Source: Fusobacterium sp. (lineage in GTDB: Bacteria > Fusobacteriota > Fusobacteriia > Fusobacteriales > Fusobacteriaceae). From it: DNA of 64,000 nt. Position numbers and translations under genes: made by a program. Location of the stretch: the NCBI RefSeq assembly GCF_032477075.1, contig NZ_JAWDXO010000001.1:194084-258083 (forward strand), in the 5' to 3' direction. Shown piece by piece: positions 8,214 through 16,445 of the stretch (the stretch's first letter is position 1; every line of letters begins with the position of its first letter). The notes under the pieces were generated by a model. That model was not told the DNA's origin and did no database searches. It saw nothing but the letters and a program-made list of their open reading frames with translations.

Positions 8214-8493
8214 TTTTTTGTTGAAAGTAAAATAATTAGAAATATAGTTAAATAGAATTAAATATAAAAATATTTTTCTTGATTTTAAAAGAAAATATTG
8301 ATTTTTTATAAAGCTATATTTAATTAAGGAATGATTTAAATTTTTTGTTATATATAATATATTTTAATTTATAATTTTAGTATAAGGAATATATTTATAA
8401 AATTTAAATTATGGTACAATTTGCTAAAATAGTTAATATCGTTTTACAATAAGTAAACTTGTACTGATTATAGATAAAATTATATAAAAATTA
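8214..8493. other. A+T-rich gap without recognised features
   Basis: About 280 bp between the array terminator and the GntR operator. I see no reading frame with a ribosome site and no convincing hairpin. It presumably contains the gntR promoter. Confidence 0.5.
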
Positions 8494-8505
8494 TGTTATA
8501 ACAGT
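8494..8505. promoter_or_regulatory. Candidate GntR operator, copy 1
   Basis: TGTTATAACAGT includes a perfect 10-bp palindrome, TGTTATAACA, with the T-GT...AC-A pattern of FadR-type GntR operators. It lies 30 bp before the gntR start codon. The same 12 bases recur at 9230-9241 before the transporter operon. Confidence 0.6.
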
Positions 8506-8535
8506 AATTTCAAAATATTTAAAGGAGTGATAATA

Positions 8536-9180
8536 GTGGGAGAAGAGAATTTTCAAACCGCATCTGATATAGCTTATAGAATAATTTCGCAAAAAATTCT
8601 GGATGGTGAGTTTTTTCCTGGAATGAAATTATCAAGAAGAAAAATGGCTGAAACAGCTGGAGTTAGTGTAATACCAGTAATTGAAGCTTTAAAAAAATTA
8701 GAAGAAAATTATTTAGTTGAATCAAAACCTCAGTGGGGTTCTTATGTAATTATCCCCACTAAAGAAAAGATTATAGAAAATTACCAATTGAGAGAAGCAA
8801 TAGAGTGCCAATCAGCAAGAATATTATCTAAAACTATGACTAAAGAACAGTATGAGCAACTCATGTTGATTGCTACTGAATTAGATACAATACCTTATAC
8901 AGAAGAAACAGTTTTTGACAGCAGAAATTCACATATATTATTTCATGCAAAACTTACAGAATTTACAGGAAATAGTTTATTGATAAATACTTTAAAAAAA
9001 ATAAATATGTTTTGGATTTTATGTAAAGCAATAGGAACAAATGCCCCCAAAGCTATTTATCCGAGATATTGGCATAGATATTTAATAGATACTATTGCAA
9101 AAGGAAATCCTGATGAATCAGAAAAACTAATGAGAATGCATGTAAATGATTCATTAGATTTAATAATAGCAAATTTATAA
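8536..9180 (+). CDS. GntR-family regulator, FadR/FCD subfamily
   Basis: This 214-aa regulator has an N-terminal winged helix (about residues 5-70, with KLSRRKMAETAGVSVIPVIEALKKLE) and a helical FCD effector domain. FCD regulators usually sense organic or hydroxy acids and often hold a metal. The GTG at 8536 is taken as start because AAAGGAG (8521-8527) lies 8 bases before it, whereas the in-frame GTG at 8527 overlaps that site. It lies directly upstream of a TRAP transporter/dehydrogenase operon on the same strand, and the identical 12-bp palindromic motif precedes both. It is therefore very likely the local and autoregulatory controller. Confidence 0.88.
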   Translation: MGEENFQTASDIAYRIISQKILDGEFFPGMKLSRRKMAETAGVSVIPVIEALKKLEENYLVESKPQWGSYVIIPTKEKIIENYQLREAIECQSARILSKTMTKEQYEQLMLIATELDTIPYTEETVFDSRNSHILFHAKLTEFTGNSLLINTLKKINMFWILCKAIGTNAPKAIYPRYWHRYLIDTIAKGNPDESEKLMRMHVNDSLDLIIANL

Positions 9181-9229
9181 AAAATTGTTAAATAAATATA
9201 ATAGTTATTTTCTTTTGTTTTATCACAAG

Positions 9230-9241
9230 TGTTATAACAGT
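9230..9241. promoter_or_regulatory. Candidate GntR operator, copy 2
   Basis: TGTTATAACAGT is identical to the site at 8494-8505 and lies 32 bp before the TAXI receptor start. In both copies T-A/T-AT follows the shared core. Matching position and sequence suggest co-regulation by the GntR protein between them. Confidence 0.6.
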
Positions 9242-9273
9242 TATATTACAAAAATAAAAAATGGAGGTATTTT

Positions 9274-10254
9274 ATGAAGAACTTTAAAATTTCAAAGGTT
9301 ATTGGTAGCTTTATCTTGTTATTATTATTAGGAATTTCTACATATGCAGCTGGAGTAAAATATATTTCTATTGCAACTTCAAGCGCAGGGGGAGCTTTTT
9401 CTATCATAGGAACAGCAATGTCTGATATTATAAATAAAAATGATCCAAATATTTCTGCGAATATAGAAATAACTGGAGGTTCTTCAGAAAATATTTTGCT
9501 GGCTAGAAATAAGAATGTAGAATTGGCTATGACTGCATCAGATGTATTAGCTCTTGCATTAGAAGGAAAAGGAAGTTTTGAAGGTAAAAAAATAGAAAAA
9601 GATGATTTAAGAGGTGTAATGGGTGGACATATGACAACATTACAAGTATATACATTAAGAGATGGGAAAATAAAAAGCATTAAAGATCTAAAAGGAAAAA
9701 AAGTAGCTGTGGGACCTGCAGGAAGTGTAGCTGGAGATGCAATGAAAACAATAATGGATGTTTATGGATATGAGATAAACAAAGACTGGAAACCAGAATA
9801 TTTATCTCATAGTGATGGAGCGGAAGCCTTAACTGATGGAAATGTAGATGCAGTATGTATAATGAGTACTTTACCTGCTTCTCCAGTTACAACAGCATCA
9901 GCCTCAAAACCTATTCGTTTGTTAGGACTAGAAAAAGAATATTTTGATAAAATAATGGCAGAATGTCCATATTATATTCCTGCTAAAATAAATGCTAATG
10001 TATACAATGGGCAAAGTGAAGAAGTAGAATATACTTTTGGAAGTGCAAGTGTTTTAATAACTTATAAAGATATGCCGGAAGAAGATATTTATAATATGGC
10101 AAAGGCTCTTTTTGAAAATAATGATTTATTAGTAGCTGCTTATCCTCAATGTAATGAATGGAATATTGAAAATGCTACTAGAGGGTTAGAAGGATTAATA
10201 GAAATGCATCCAGGAGTTATAAGATACTTAAAAGAAAAAGGGGTTATGAATTAA
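9274..10254 (+). CDS. TAXI-family TRAP transporter solute receptor
   Basis: This 326-aa exported binding protein delivers its ligand to the TRAP permease encoded next. It has a signal peptide of about 25 residues (FILLLLLGISTYAAG) and the TAXI-family opening KYISIATSSAGGAFSIIGTAM. The middle contains DLKGKKVAVGPAGSVAGDAM, typical of the fold. Known TAXI ligands include dicarboxylates and glutamate-like compounds, but few are characterised and no ligand is deduced here. The ribosome site is TGGAGG. It opens an operon with the fused permease (17 bp later) and a 2-hydroxyacid dehydrogenase, so a hydroxy- or keto-acid cargo is plausible. Confidence 0.88.
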   Translation: MKNFKISKVIGSFILLLLLGISTYAAGVKYISIATSSAGGAFSIIGTAMSDIINKNDPNISANIEITGGSSENILLARNKNVELAMTASDVLALALEGKGSFEGKKIEKDDLRGVMGGHMTTLQVYTLRDGKIKSIKDLKGKKVAVGPAGSVAGDAMKTIMDVYGYEINKDWKPEYLSHSDGAEALTDGNVDAVCIMSTLPASPVTTASASKPIRLLGLEKEYFDKIMAECPYYIPAKINANVYNGQSEEVEYTFGSASVLITYKDMPEEDIYNMAKALFENNDLLVAAYPQCNEWNIENATRGLEGLIEMHPGVIRYLKEKGVMN

Positions 10255-10271
10255 GATAAAAGGAGTGTAAA

Positions 10272-12158
10272 ATGGAGGGGAAAAGTAAAAATAATCAACT
10301 TAGTAAAAATATATTTTTTATAATAGGGTTGGCATTAGCATTATTTCATATATATACTTCATATTTTGGAGCATTACCATCATATCAGCATAGAGTGGTG
10401 CATCTAGCACTTAGTATGATGTTAGTACCATTGTGTTATAACTTTTTTAATATGAAGAATGAAAAAATAAAAAATATATTTTCTGTTGGAATAATTACTA
10501 TAGTATCAATTATAGGATTATATTCATATTCTATAGCAGATATTATGTGGAAATCAAGTGGAACTATGTCTAGTTTAGAAATTATTTTAGCAACAGTTCT
10601 TTTAGCTCTGTTACTTTTCTTTACATGGAAAACAGTTGGAGCAGCAATGCCTATAATAGCTATTTTATGCGTTTTATATGCATTGTTTGGACCTAATCTT
10701 CCTAGAAGTATTGCTCACAGAGGATATACATGGATGAGAATTACAGAGGTTTTATTTAAAGGAACAAATGGAATATTTAGTACTCCTTTAGGAGTTTCGT
10801 CTATATATGTATCTATCTTTGTAATATTTGCTGGGATTCTTGAGGCTTCTGGAGCAGGAGATATATTTATAAGATTAACTCAAGCACTTCTTGGTGGATT
10901 TAGAGGTGGACCAGCAAAAGTTGCTGTAGTTGCCAGCAGCTTATTTGGAACAATTTCAGGAAGTGCTGTAGCGAATGTTGTAGGGACAGGATCTTTTACT
11001 ATTCCATTGATGAAAAAAAGTGGATTTGATTCAGAATTTTCAGGTGCTGTAGAAACTGCCGCTTCCAGTGGAGGACAGCTTATGCCACCAGTTATGGGAG
11101 CAGCAGCCTTTATTATGGCTGATTATATTGGTTCTTATCAAGAAGTATTAACAGCTGCTATAATTCCAGCAATATTATTTTATGTAGCATTATTCATAAT
11201 GATTGATTTAGAAGCATTAAAAAAAGATTTGAGGGGACAAAAAAAAGAAGAATTGCCTAATTTTATGGAAGAATTAAAAAAGGGGTGGCTTTTACTTATG
11301 CCATTAGTTCTGTTAGTATTTTTATTAGTTGGAGTAAGATATTCAGCACAGAAATCAGCTTTCTTTTCTATAATCTTTTTAATTATAATAATGCTGGTGT
11401 ATCCAGGAAAGAAAAGATCTATATCCGAAATATTACATCTTATTGCCAGTTCATCAAAAGGAATGATTAGTGTTGCTCTTACAACAGGTACAGCAGGGAT
11501 AATAGTTGGAATGCTTATGCTAACAGGAATAGGATATAAATTGTCTTCTCTTCTTATAAGTTTATCTCAAGGGAATGTTATGTTATTACTTATTCTTACT
11601 ATGTTGACTTCTGTAATATTAGGAATGGGAATGCCTACATCAGCAGCTTATGTTTTATTGGCAACTTTGATTGTACCTGCTTTGGAAAATCTTGGAATAG
11701 CTAAAATTGCTGCTCATTTCTTTGTATTTTACTTTGGTATTATGGCGAATGTCACTCCGCCAGTAGCAGTAGCAGCTTATACAGCAGCAGGGATTGCTAA
11801 AGGTGACGCTATGAAAACAGGATTTGTAGCATGGCGTCTCAGTTTAGCTGGTTTTTTAATGCCTTTTATGTTTTGCATGAATCCAGCATTACTTGGAAAA
11901 GGAACAAATGGAGAAATTCTTCTTGCTATAATAAGTGCTTTAATAGGTGCTTATGGTTTGGCAACAGCAGTTCAAAGATATTTTAAAGGAAATTTATCTT
12001 GGCCAAAAACAATAATTGTTCTTTTGGGGAGCATTTCTACAATGATGCCAGGAGTAAAATCGGATATATTTGGACTTATCTGTTTAGGAGCAATATATAT
12101 TCTTCAAATAATAAAATCTAAAAAGAGTTATAATGAGGGAGAAATAGATGTCATATAA
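10272..12158 (+). CDS. TRAP transporter fused permease (4TM/12TM)
   Basis: This 628-aa inner-membrane protein fuses the small DctQ-like and large DctM-like TRAP subunits, the usual arrangement with TAXI receptors. It is strongly hydrophobic, with conserved DctM segments such as ASSLFGTISGSAVANVVGTG, ETAASSGGQLMPPVMGAAAF, GMGMPTSAAYVLLA and FGIMANVTPPVAVAAYTAAG. Transport is Na+- or H+-coupled secondary uptake. It follows the receptor by 17 bp and its 3' end overlaps the dehydrogenase gene by 11 bp, so the three are translated together. Confidence 0.92.
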   Translation: MEGKSKNNQLSKNIFFIIGLALALFHIYTSYFGALPSYQHRVVHLALSMMLVPLCYNFFNMKNEKIKNIFSVGIITIVSIIGLYSYSIADIMWKSSGTMSSLEIILATVLLALLLFFTWKTVGAAMPIIAILCVLYALFGPNLPRSIAHRGYTWMRITEVLFKGTNGIFSTPLGVSSIYVSIFVIFAGILEASGAGDIFIRLTQALLGGFRGGPAKVAVVASSLFGTISGSAVANVVGTGSFTIPLMKKSGFDSEFSGAVETAASSGGQLMPPVMGAAAFIMADYIGSYQEVLTAAIIPAILFYVALFIMIDLEALKKDLRGQKKEELPNFMEELKKGWLLLMPLVLLVFLLVGVRYSAQKSAFFSIIFLIIIMLVYPGKKRSISEILHLIASSSKGMISVALTTGTAGIIVGMLMLTGIGYKLSSLLISLSQGNVMLLLILTMLTSVILGMGMPTSAAYVLLATLIVPALENLGIAKIAAHFFVFYFGIMANVTPPVAVAAYTAAGIAKGDAMKTGFVAWRLSLAGFLMPFMFCMNPALLGKGTNGEILLAIISALIGAYGLATAVQRYFKGNLSWPKTIIVLLGSISTMMPGVKSDIFGLICLGAIYILQIIKSKKSYNEGEIDVI

Positions 12159-13107
12159 AATATTGATACCACAAGCAGTGGCAAAAGAAGGAATTGAATT
12201 ATTAAAAAGTTATGGATTTGAAATAAAAAATGGCTCAGGAGCAAAAGAGGAAGATTTGATAAAAGATGTGGTAGATTGTGATGCAATTTTATTAAGAACA
12301 GCTCCTTGTACAGAAGCAGTACTGAAAGCTGGTAAAAAATTAAAAATTGTAGCAAGACATGGTGCTGGTTATAATAATGTTGATTTAGAAGCAGCAGCTA
12401 GATTTGGGATATGGGTAACTAATGCCCCAGATTCTACTACTAATACAGTGGCAGAGTTTGTATTGGGGGCTATTCTAGCAATTTCTAAAAGAATATTTTT
12501 AATGAATAGAAAAATCAAAGAAGGAGATTTTTTCTATAAAAATACTCATAAAGGAATGGATTTAATTGGAAAAAAATTGGGAATAGTAGGTTTTGGACGT
12601 ATAGGGAGAAGGGTAGCCCAAAAATCTTTTTATGGATTGGAAATGGAAATTCTTACATATGATCCTTATTTGAAAAAAGAAGATTGTCCTGATTATGTAA
12701 CTATTTGTAATTGGGAAAACATATTTGAAGAAGCTGATATCATATCTTTACACATGCCGCTTATGAAAGAAAATATAGGTTGTATTGGGATAAAAGAATT
12801 TAGTAATATGAAGGAATCTGCTTATCTTATAAACTGTGCTCGTGGTGAAGTAATAAATGAAAAAGAACTTATCTTAGCATTGAATGAAAAATTAATTGCT
12901 GGAGCATTTATAGATGTATTTGAACAGGAACCTCCTGAAAATAATAATCCATTGCTTTCAATGGATAATGTAATTGTAACCCCTCATATGGCATCTAACA
13001 CAGAAGAATGTATGATACTCATGGCAGTACAGGCAGCTTCAGAAATTATAAAAGTTTTGTCAAATGAAAAACCAAGTTGGCCAGTGAATAATCCAATAAT
13101 AAAATAA
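12148..13107 (+). CDS. D-isomer-specific 2-hydroxyacid dehydrogenase (SerA-like)
   Basis: This 319-aa NAD(P)-dependent oxidoreductase has the Rossmann signature LGIVGFGRIGRRVAQ, the active-site segments INCARGEVINEKEL (Arg) and FEQEPPENNNPLLSMDNVIVTPHM (Glu and His), and the N-terminal substrate domain with ARHGAGYNNVD. Its length and layout match phosphoglycerate-dehydrogenase-like enzymes lacking the ACT domain. It probably oxidises or reduces a 2-hydroxy/2-keto acid brought in by the TRAP system whose gene it overlaps by 11 bp. A role in serine synthesis is less likely given this context. The exact substrate is unknown. Confidence 0.87.
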   Translation: MSYKILIPQAVAKEGIELLKSYGFEIKNGSGAKEEDLIKDVVDCDAILLRTAPCTEAVLKAGKKLKIVARHGAGYNNVDLEAAARFGIWVTNAPDSTTNTVAEFVLGAILAISKRIFLMNRKIKEGDFFYKNTHKGMDLIGKKLGIVGFGRIGRRVAQKSFYGLEMEILTYDPYLKKEDCPDYVTICNWENIFEEADIISLHMPLMKENIGCIGIKEFSNMKESAYLINCARGEVINEKELILALNEKLIAGAFIDVFEQEPPENNNPLLSMDNVIVTPHMASNTEECMILMAVQAASEIIKVLSNEKPSWPVNNPIIK

Positions 13108-13113
13108 GTAATG

Positions 13114-13147
13114 AAATATGGATAGAGATAAGTCTCTATCCATATTT
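13114..13147. terminator. Long hairpin ending the TRAP operon
   Basis: AAATATGGATAGAGA pairs perfectly with TCTCTATCCATATTT (15 bp) around a 4-base loop. The following T run is weak (ATATTA), so termination may be partial, but it is the only candidate after the dehydrogenase gene. Confidence 0.6.
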
Positions 13148-13336
13148 ATATTACAGAATTTTTACTAATATTTTCTATAATTATTTTATTATTATGAATA
13201 AAAATAAAATTTAATGTACTAATAAAGAAATTAAAAAATAGAAATAAAACATATTATAAAAAATGTATATTAAATTATATATTTATTATATTAGACTTTT
13301 AATAAATTAATATGCTAATCTGTTGTTATATAAAAT

Positions 13337-13359
13337 ATTATTAAAATGTTTTTAATAAT
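13337..13359. promoter_or_regulatory. Hut leader palindrome A
   Basis: ATTATTAAAA and TTTTAATAAT form perfect 10-bp arms around TGT. A near-identical dyad lies 65 bp downstream. Together they look like paired operators for an unidentified dimeric regulator of the hut operon. Confidence 0.5.
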
Positions 13360-13401
13360 TGTCAAAAAAAATAAAAAAGAATTATTTTTTTATTTTAGTT
13401 T

Positions 13402-13424
13402 ATTATTAAAATGATTTTAACAAT
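13402..13424. promoter_or_regulatory. Hut leader palindrome B
   Basis: ATTATTAAAA, spacer TGA, TTTTAACAAT: the same dyad as palindrome A with one arm mismatch and one spacer change. It lies about 140 bp before the first hut-operon gene. Confidence 0.5.
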
Positions 13425-13461
13425 AGAGAAAAAATTTTTACCAAAAACCTAGGTTTAAGTT

Positions 13462-13490
13462 TTATTTTATGTCGCGATATCATAAAATAA
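13462..13490. promoter_or_regulatory. Hut leader inverted repeat with CG-rich core
   Basis: TTATTTTATG and CATAAAATAA are perfect 10-bp arms around TCGCGATAT. A 12-bp palindrome, AAACCTAGGTTT, sits just upstream at 13445-13456. The TCGCGA core stands out in DNA this poor in CG. It may be an operator or an RNA hairpin in the leader; no known hut regulator site is recognised. Confidence 0.45.
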
Positions 13491-13563
13491 CAGGAAAAAT
13501 TGATATTTCATCAAGATTATTCTAACATGTAAAATAAAATTTTATAACTTAGGAGGTTTTTTT

Positions 13564-14862
13564 ATGCTGCTTAATCCAGTAATATTATCAGTTTTGACTA
13601 TGATAATTCTTTGTTTATTCAAATTAAATGTAATTTTTTCTATACTTATTGCAGCTTTAATAGCAGGAATAACTTCTGGGATTGGGATGCCTGGAACTAT
13701 GAAGATTTTAATAAGTGGAATGGGAGGAAACTCTGAAACTGCACTCAGTTATCTCTTGCTTGGAACATTAGCAGTAGCTATAAACAGTACAGGAGTAGCA
13801 AGTATAATATCTAAAAAAATAGCAGGAATAGTAGGTGGAAGAAAACAGATTCTCCTTTTATTAATAGCAGGATTGGCTTGTTTTTCACAAAATCTTATAC
13901 CAGTCCATATAGCATTTATTCCTATATTGATTCCACCATTATTAAAGTTAATGAACAAGTTAAAGCTAGATAGAAGAGCAATGGCATGTTCATTGACATT
14001 TGGACTAAAAACTCCATATGTAGTTTTACCAGTAGGATTTGGATTGATATTTCATACAATAGTAAAAGATCAAATATCAGCCAATGGTTATAATATAGAA
14101 CTCAGTGAAGTATGGAAATCCACTTGGATATTAGGATTGGCTATGTTTATAGGAGTACTTACAGCAATATTTATCACTTATAGAAAAGATAGAGAATACA
14201 AAGATCTTCCTTTAAAAGGTATGGAAGAAGTAGAGAGTGAAAAGATGGAAAAGAAACACTGGATAACATTGATTGCAGCATTAACAGCTTTTGGGATACA
14301 GTTATATAGCGGCTCTCTTCCATTAGGAGCTTTAGCAGCCCTTGGAATAATGATAATTTTTAAAGTAATAAAATGGAATGAATTAGATAATGTTTTAAAT
14401 GATGGCTTGCTTATAATGGGATTGATAGCATTTATTATGCTTGTAGCAGCAGGATATGGAAGAGTAATTAGAGAAACAGGAGCTATAGAAACTCTTGTGA
14501 CAGGAGTAGTTGGAATATGTGGAGGAAGTAAAATAATTGCCTCTTTAGCAATGCTTATAGTAGGTCTTTTTATTACAATGGGAATTGGGACATCTTTTGG
14601 AACTGTACCTATACTTGCAACTATTTATGTTCCTCTTACAATAGAAATGGGATATTCTCCAGCTGCAATGATAGTTCTGATTACAGCAGCTTCCATAATA
14701 GGCGATGCAGGATCACCAGCTTCAGATTCAACATTGGGACCAACATCAGGATTAAATGCAGATGGGCAGCATGAACATATAAAAAATACTTGTATAGCAA
14801 CGTTTATACATTTCTGTATACCATTATTTATAGCAGGATTTATAGGAAGTTTAATATTTTAA
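13564..14862 (+). CDS. Putative histidine transporter (YuiF/NhaC-like membrane carrier)
   Basis: This 432-aa inner-membrane protein has about 11-12 hydrophobic helices and belongs to the Na+/H+ antiporter-like ion transporter superfamily (YuiF type). Marks include the conserved FSQNLIPVHIAFIPILIPPLL segment split across two helices and AASIIGDAGSPASDSTLGPTSGLNADGQHEH near the C-terminus. YuiF-type proteins are predicted histidine carriers, and here the gene is the first in an operon with hutH, hutU and hutI, 36 bp before hutH. Histidine uptake is therefore the best reading, by context more than by family. The ribosome site is TTAGGAGG. Confidence 0.75.
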   Translation: MLLNPVILSVLTMIILCLFKLNVIFSILIAALIAGITSGIGMPGTMKILISGMGGNSETALSYLLLGTLAVAINSTGVASIISKKIAGIVGGRKQILLLLIAGLACFSQNLIPVHIAFIPILIPPLLKLMNKLKLDRRAMACSLTFGLKTPYVVLPVGFGLIFHTIVKDQISANGYNIELSEVWKSTWILGLAMFIGVLTAIFITYRKDREYKDLPLKGMEEVESEKMEKKHWITLIAALTAFGIQLYSGSLPLGALAALGIMIIFKVIKWNELDNVLNDGLLIMGLIAFIMLVAAGYGRVIRETGAIETLVTGVVGICGGSKIIASLAMLIVGLFITMGIGTSFGTVPILATIYVPLTIEMGYSPAAMIVLITAASIIGDAGSPASDSTLGPTSGLNADGQHEHIKNTCIATFIHFCIPLFIAGFIGSLIF

Positions 14863-14898
14863 AAAATAGATATAAAATAACTTAGGAGGCGATTTTTA

Positions 14899-16434
14899 AT
14901 GAGATTGAGAATAGGGGACAGAAGACTTACATTAGAAGATCTGATTAATGTTACAAGAAAAGGTTATGAGGTAGTAATATCAGAAGAAGCATATAAAAGA
15001 GTAGCAGAAGCCAGAGCGCTTGTAGATAGATATGTAAAAGAAAAAAAGGTATCCTATGGAATTACTACAGGATTTGGAAAATTTTCAGATACAGTTATTT
15101 CAGAAGAAGAAACAGGATTGCTTCAAAAAAATCTTATAATGAGTCATTCATGTGGTGTAGGAAACCCGCTTCCAGTAGATATGGCAAAGGGAATAATGCT
15201 TCTTAGAGTAGTAAATTTATCCAAAGGGCATTCAGGAGTAAGAAAAATAATTTTAGATACATTGGTAGATATGCTTAATAAGGATGTAACTCCATTTATT
15301 CCAGAAAAAGGATCATTAGGAGCTTCAGGAGATTTAGCCCCTTTATCACATATGGTATTGGTAATGTTAGGGATGGGAAAAGCTTATGTAAATGGAGAGC
15401 TTTTGAATGGGGCAGAAGCCATGAAAAAAGCTGGAGTATCTATTCTTGATGAACTTTCTTCTAAAGAAGGATTAGCACTTATTAATGGAACACAAGTAAT
15501 GACATCAATTGGAGCTCATGTAACATATGATGCAATTAATCTTATGAAACATCTGGATATTGCAGGAGCTCTTACAATGGAAGCTTTAAATGGAATAACT
15601 TGTGCATTTGATCCTAGAGTTCATGAAGTGAGAGGGCATCAAGGTCAGATAAAAACAGCTGAAAATTTCAGAAATATCCTTAAAGAAAGTAAATGTACAA
15701 CTAGACAGGGAGAAATGAGAACACAGGATCCATATACATTGAGATGCATTCCGCAAATACATGGAGCAAGTAAGGATGCACTTGAATTTATAAGAGAGAA
15801 AGTTGAAATAGAAATGGATGCAGTAACTGATAATCCAATAATTTTCTGTGATACAGATGATGTTATTTCAGGAGGAAATTTTCATGGACAGCCTATGGCA
15901 CTTCCATTTGATTTTTTAGGAATAGCAATATCAGAAATGGCAAATGTTTCTGAAAGAAGAATAGAAAGACTTGTAAATCCAAGCTTAAATTGTGGGCTTC
16001 CAGCATTTTTAGTTGAAAATGGAGGAGTTAATTCTGGATTTATGATAGTTCAATATAGTGCAGCTTCTCTTGTATCAGAAAATAAAGTTTTAGCTCATCC
16101 TGCTTCAGTAGATTCTATACCATCTTCAGCAAATCAAGAAGATCATGTATCTATGGGAACTATAGCAGCCAGAAAAGCAGGAGAGATATTAAAAAATGCA
16201 AGAAAAGTAATAGCTATGGAAATTTTGTCAGCTTGTCAGGGAATAGACCTTAAAAAAATAAATAAAAATCTTGGACTTGGAACTGAAAAAGCATATACAG
16301 CAGTAAGAGAAGTAGTATCATATTATGATAAAGACAGGGTTATGAATATTGATATCAACACTGTAGAAGCATTAATAGAAAAAAACAGTATAGTTGAAAA
16401 TGTAGAAAAAGTTATTGGAGAATTAAAAATATAG
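14899..16434 (+). CDS. hutH: Histidine ammonia-lyase
   Basis: This 511-aa cytoplasmic enzyme removes ammonia from L-histidine to give urocanate, the first step of histidine breakdown. The Ala-Ser-Gly triad that cyclises to the MIO prosthetic group is intact in GSLGASGDLAPLSHM (about residue 143). Other family marks are SYGITTGFGKFSDT near the N-terminus and NPIIFCDTDDVISGGNFHGQP. Length is typical (about 500-510). It follows a putative histidine carrier and precedes hutU by 11 bp. The ribosome site TTAGGAGG lies ahead of the ATG. Confidence 0.96.
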   Translation: MRLRIGDRRLTLEDLINVTRKGYEVVISEEAYKRVAEARALVDRYVKEKKVSYGITTGFGKFSDTVISEEETGLLQKNLIMSHSCGVGNPLPVDMAKGIMLLRVVNLSKGHSGVRKIILDTLVDMLNKDVTPFIPEKGSLGASGDLAPLSHMVLVMLGMGKAYVNGELLNGAEAMKKAGVSILDELSSKEGLALINGTQVMTSIGAHVTYDAINLMKHLDIAGALTMEALNGITCAFDPRVHEVRGHQGQIKTAENFRNILKESKCTTRQGEMRTQDPYTLRCIPQIHGASKDALEFIREKVEIEMDAVTDNPIIFCDTDDVISGGNFHGQPMALPFDFLGIAISEMANVSERRIERLVNPSLNCGLPAFLVENGGVNSGFMIVQYSAASLVSENKVLAHPASVDSIPSSANQEDHVSMGTIAARKAGEILKNARKVIAMEILSACQGIDLKKINKNLGLGTEKAYTAVREVVSYYDKDRVMNIDINTVEALIEKNSIVENVEKVIGELKI

Positions 16435-16445
16435 GGGGATATAAA

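Noticed and set aside
8890..9170. Possible GntR truncation
   Set aside because: The C-terminal FCD domain runs to a normal length of 214 residues, so the gene looks complete.
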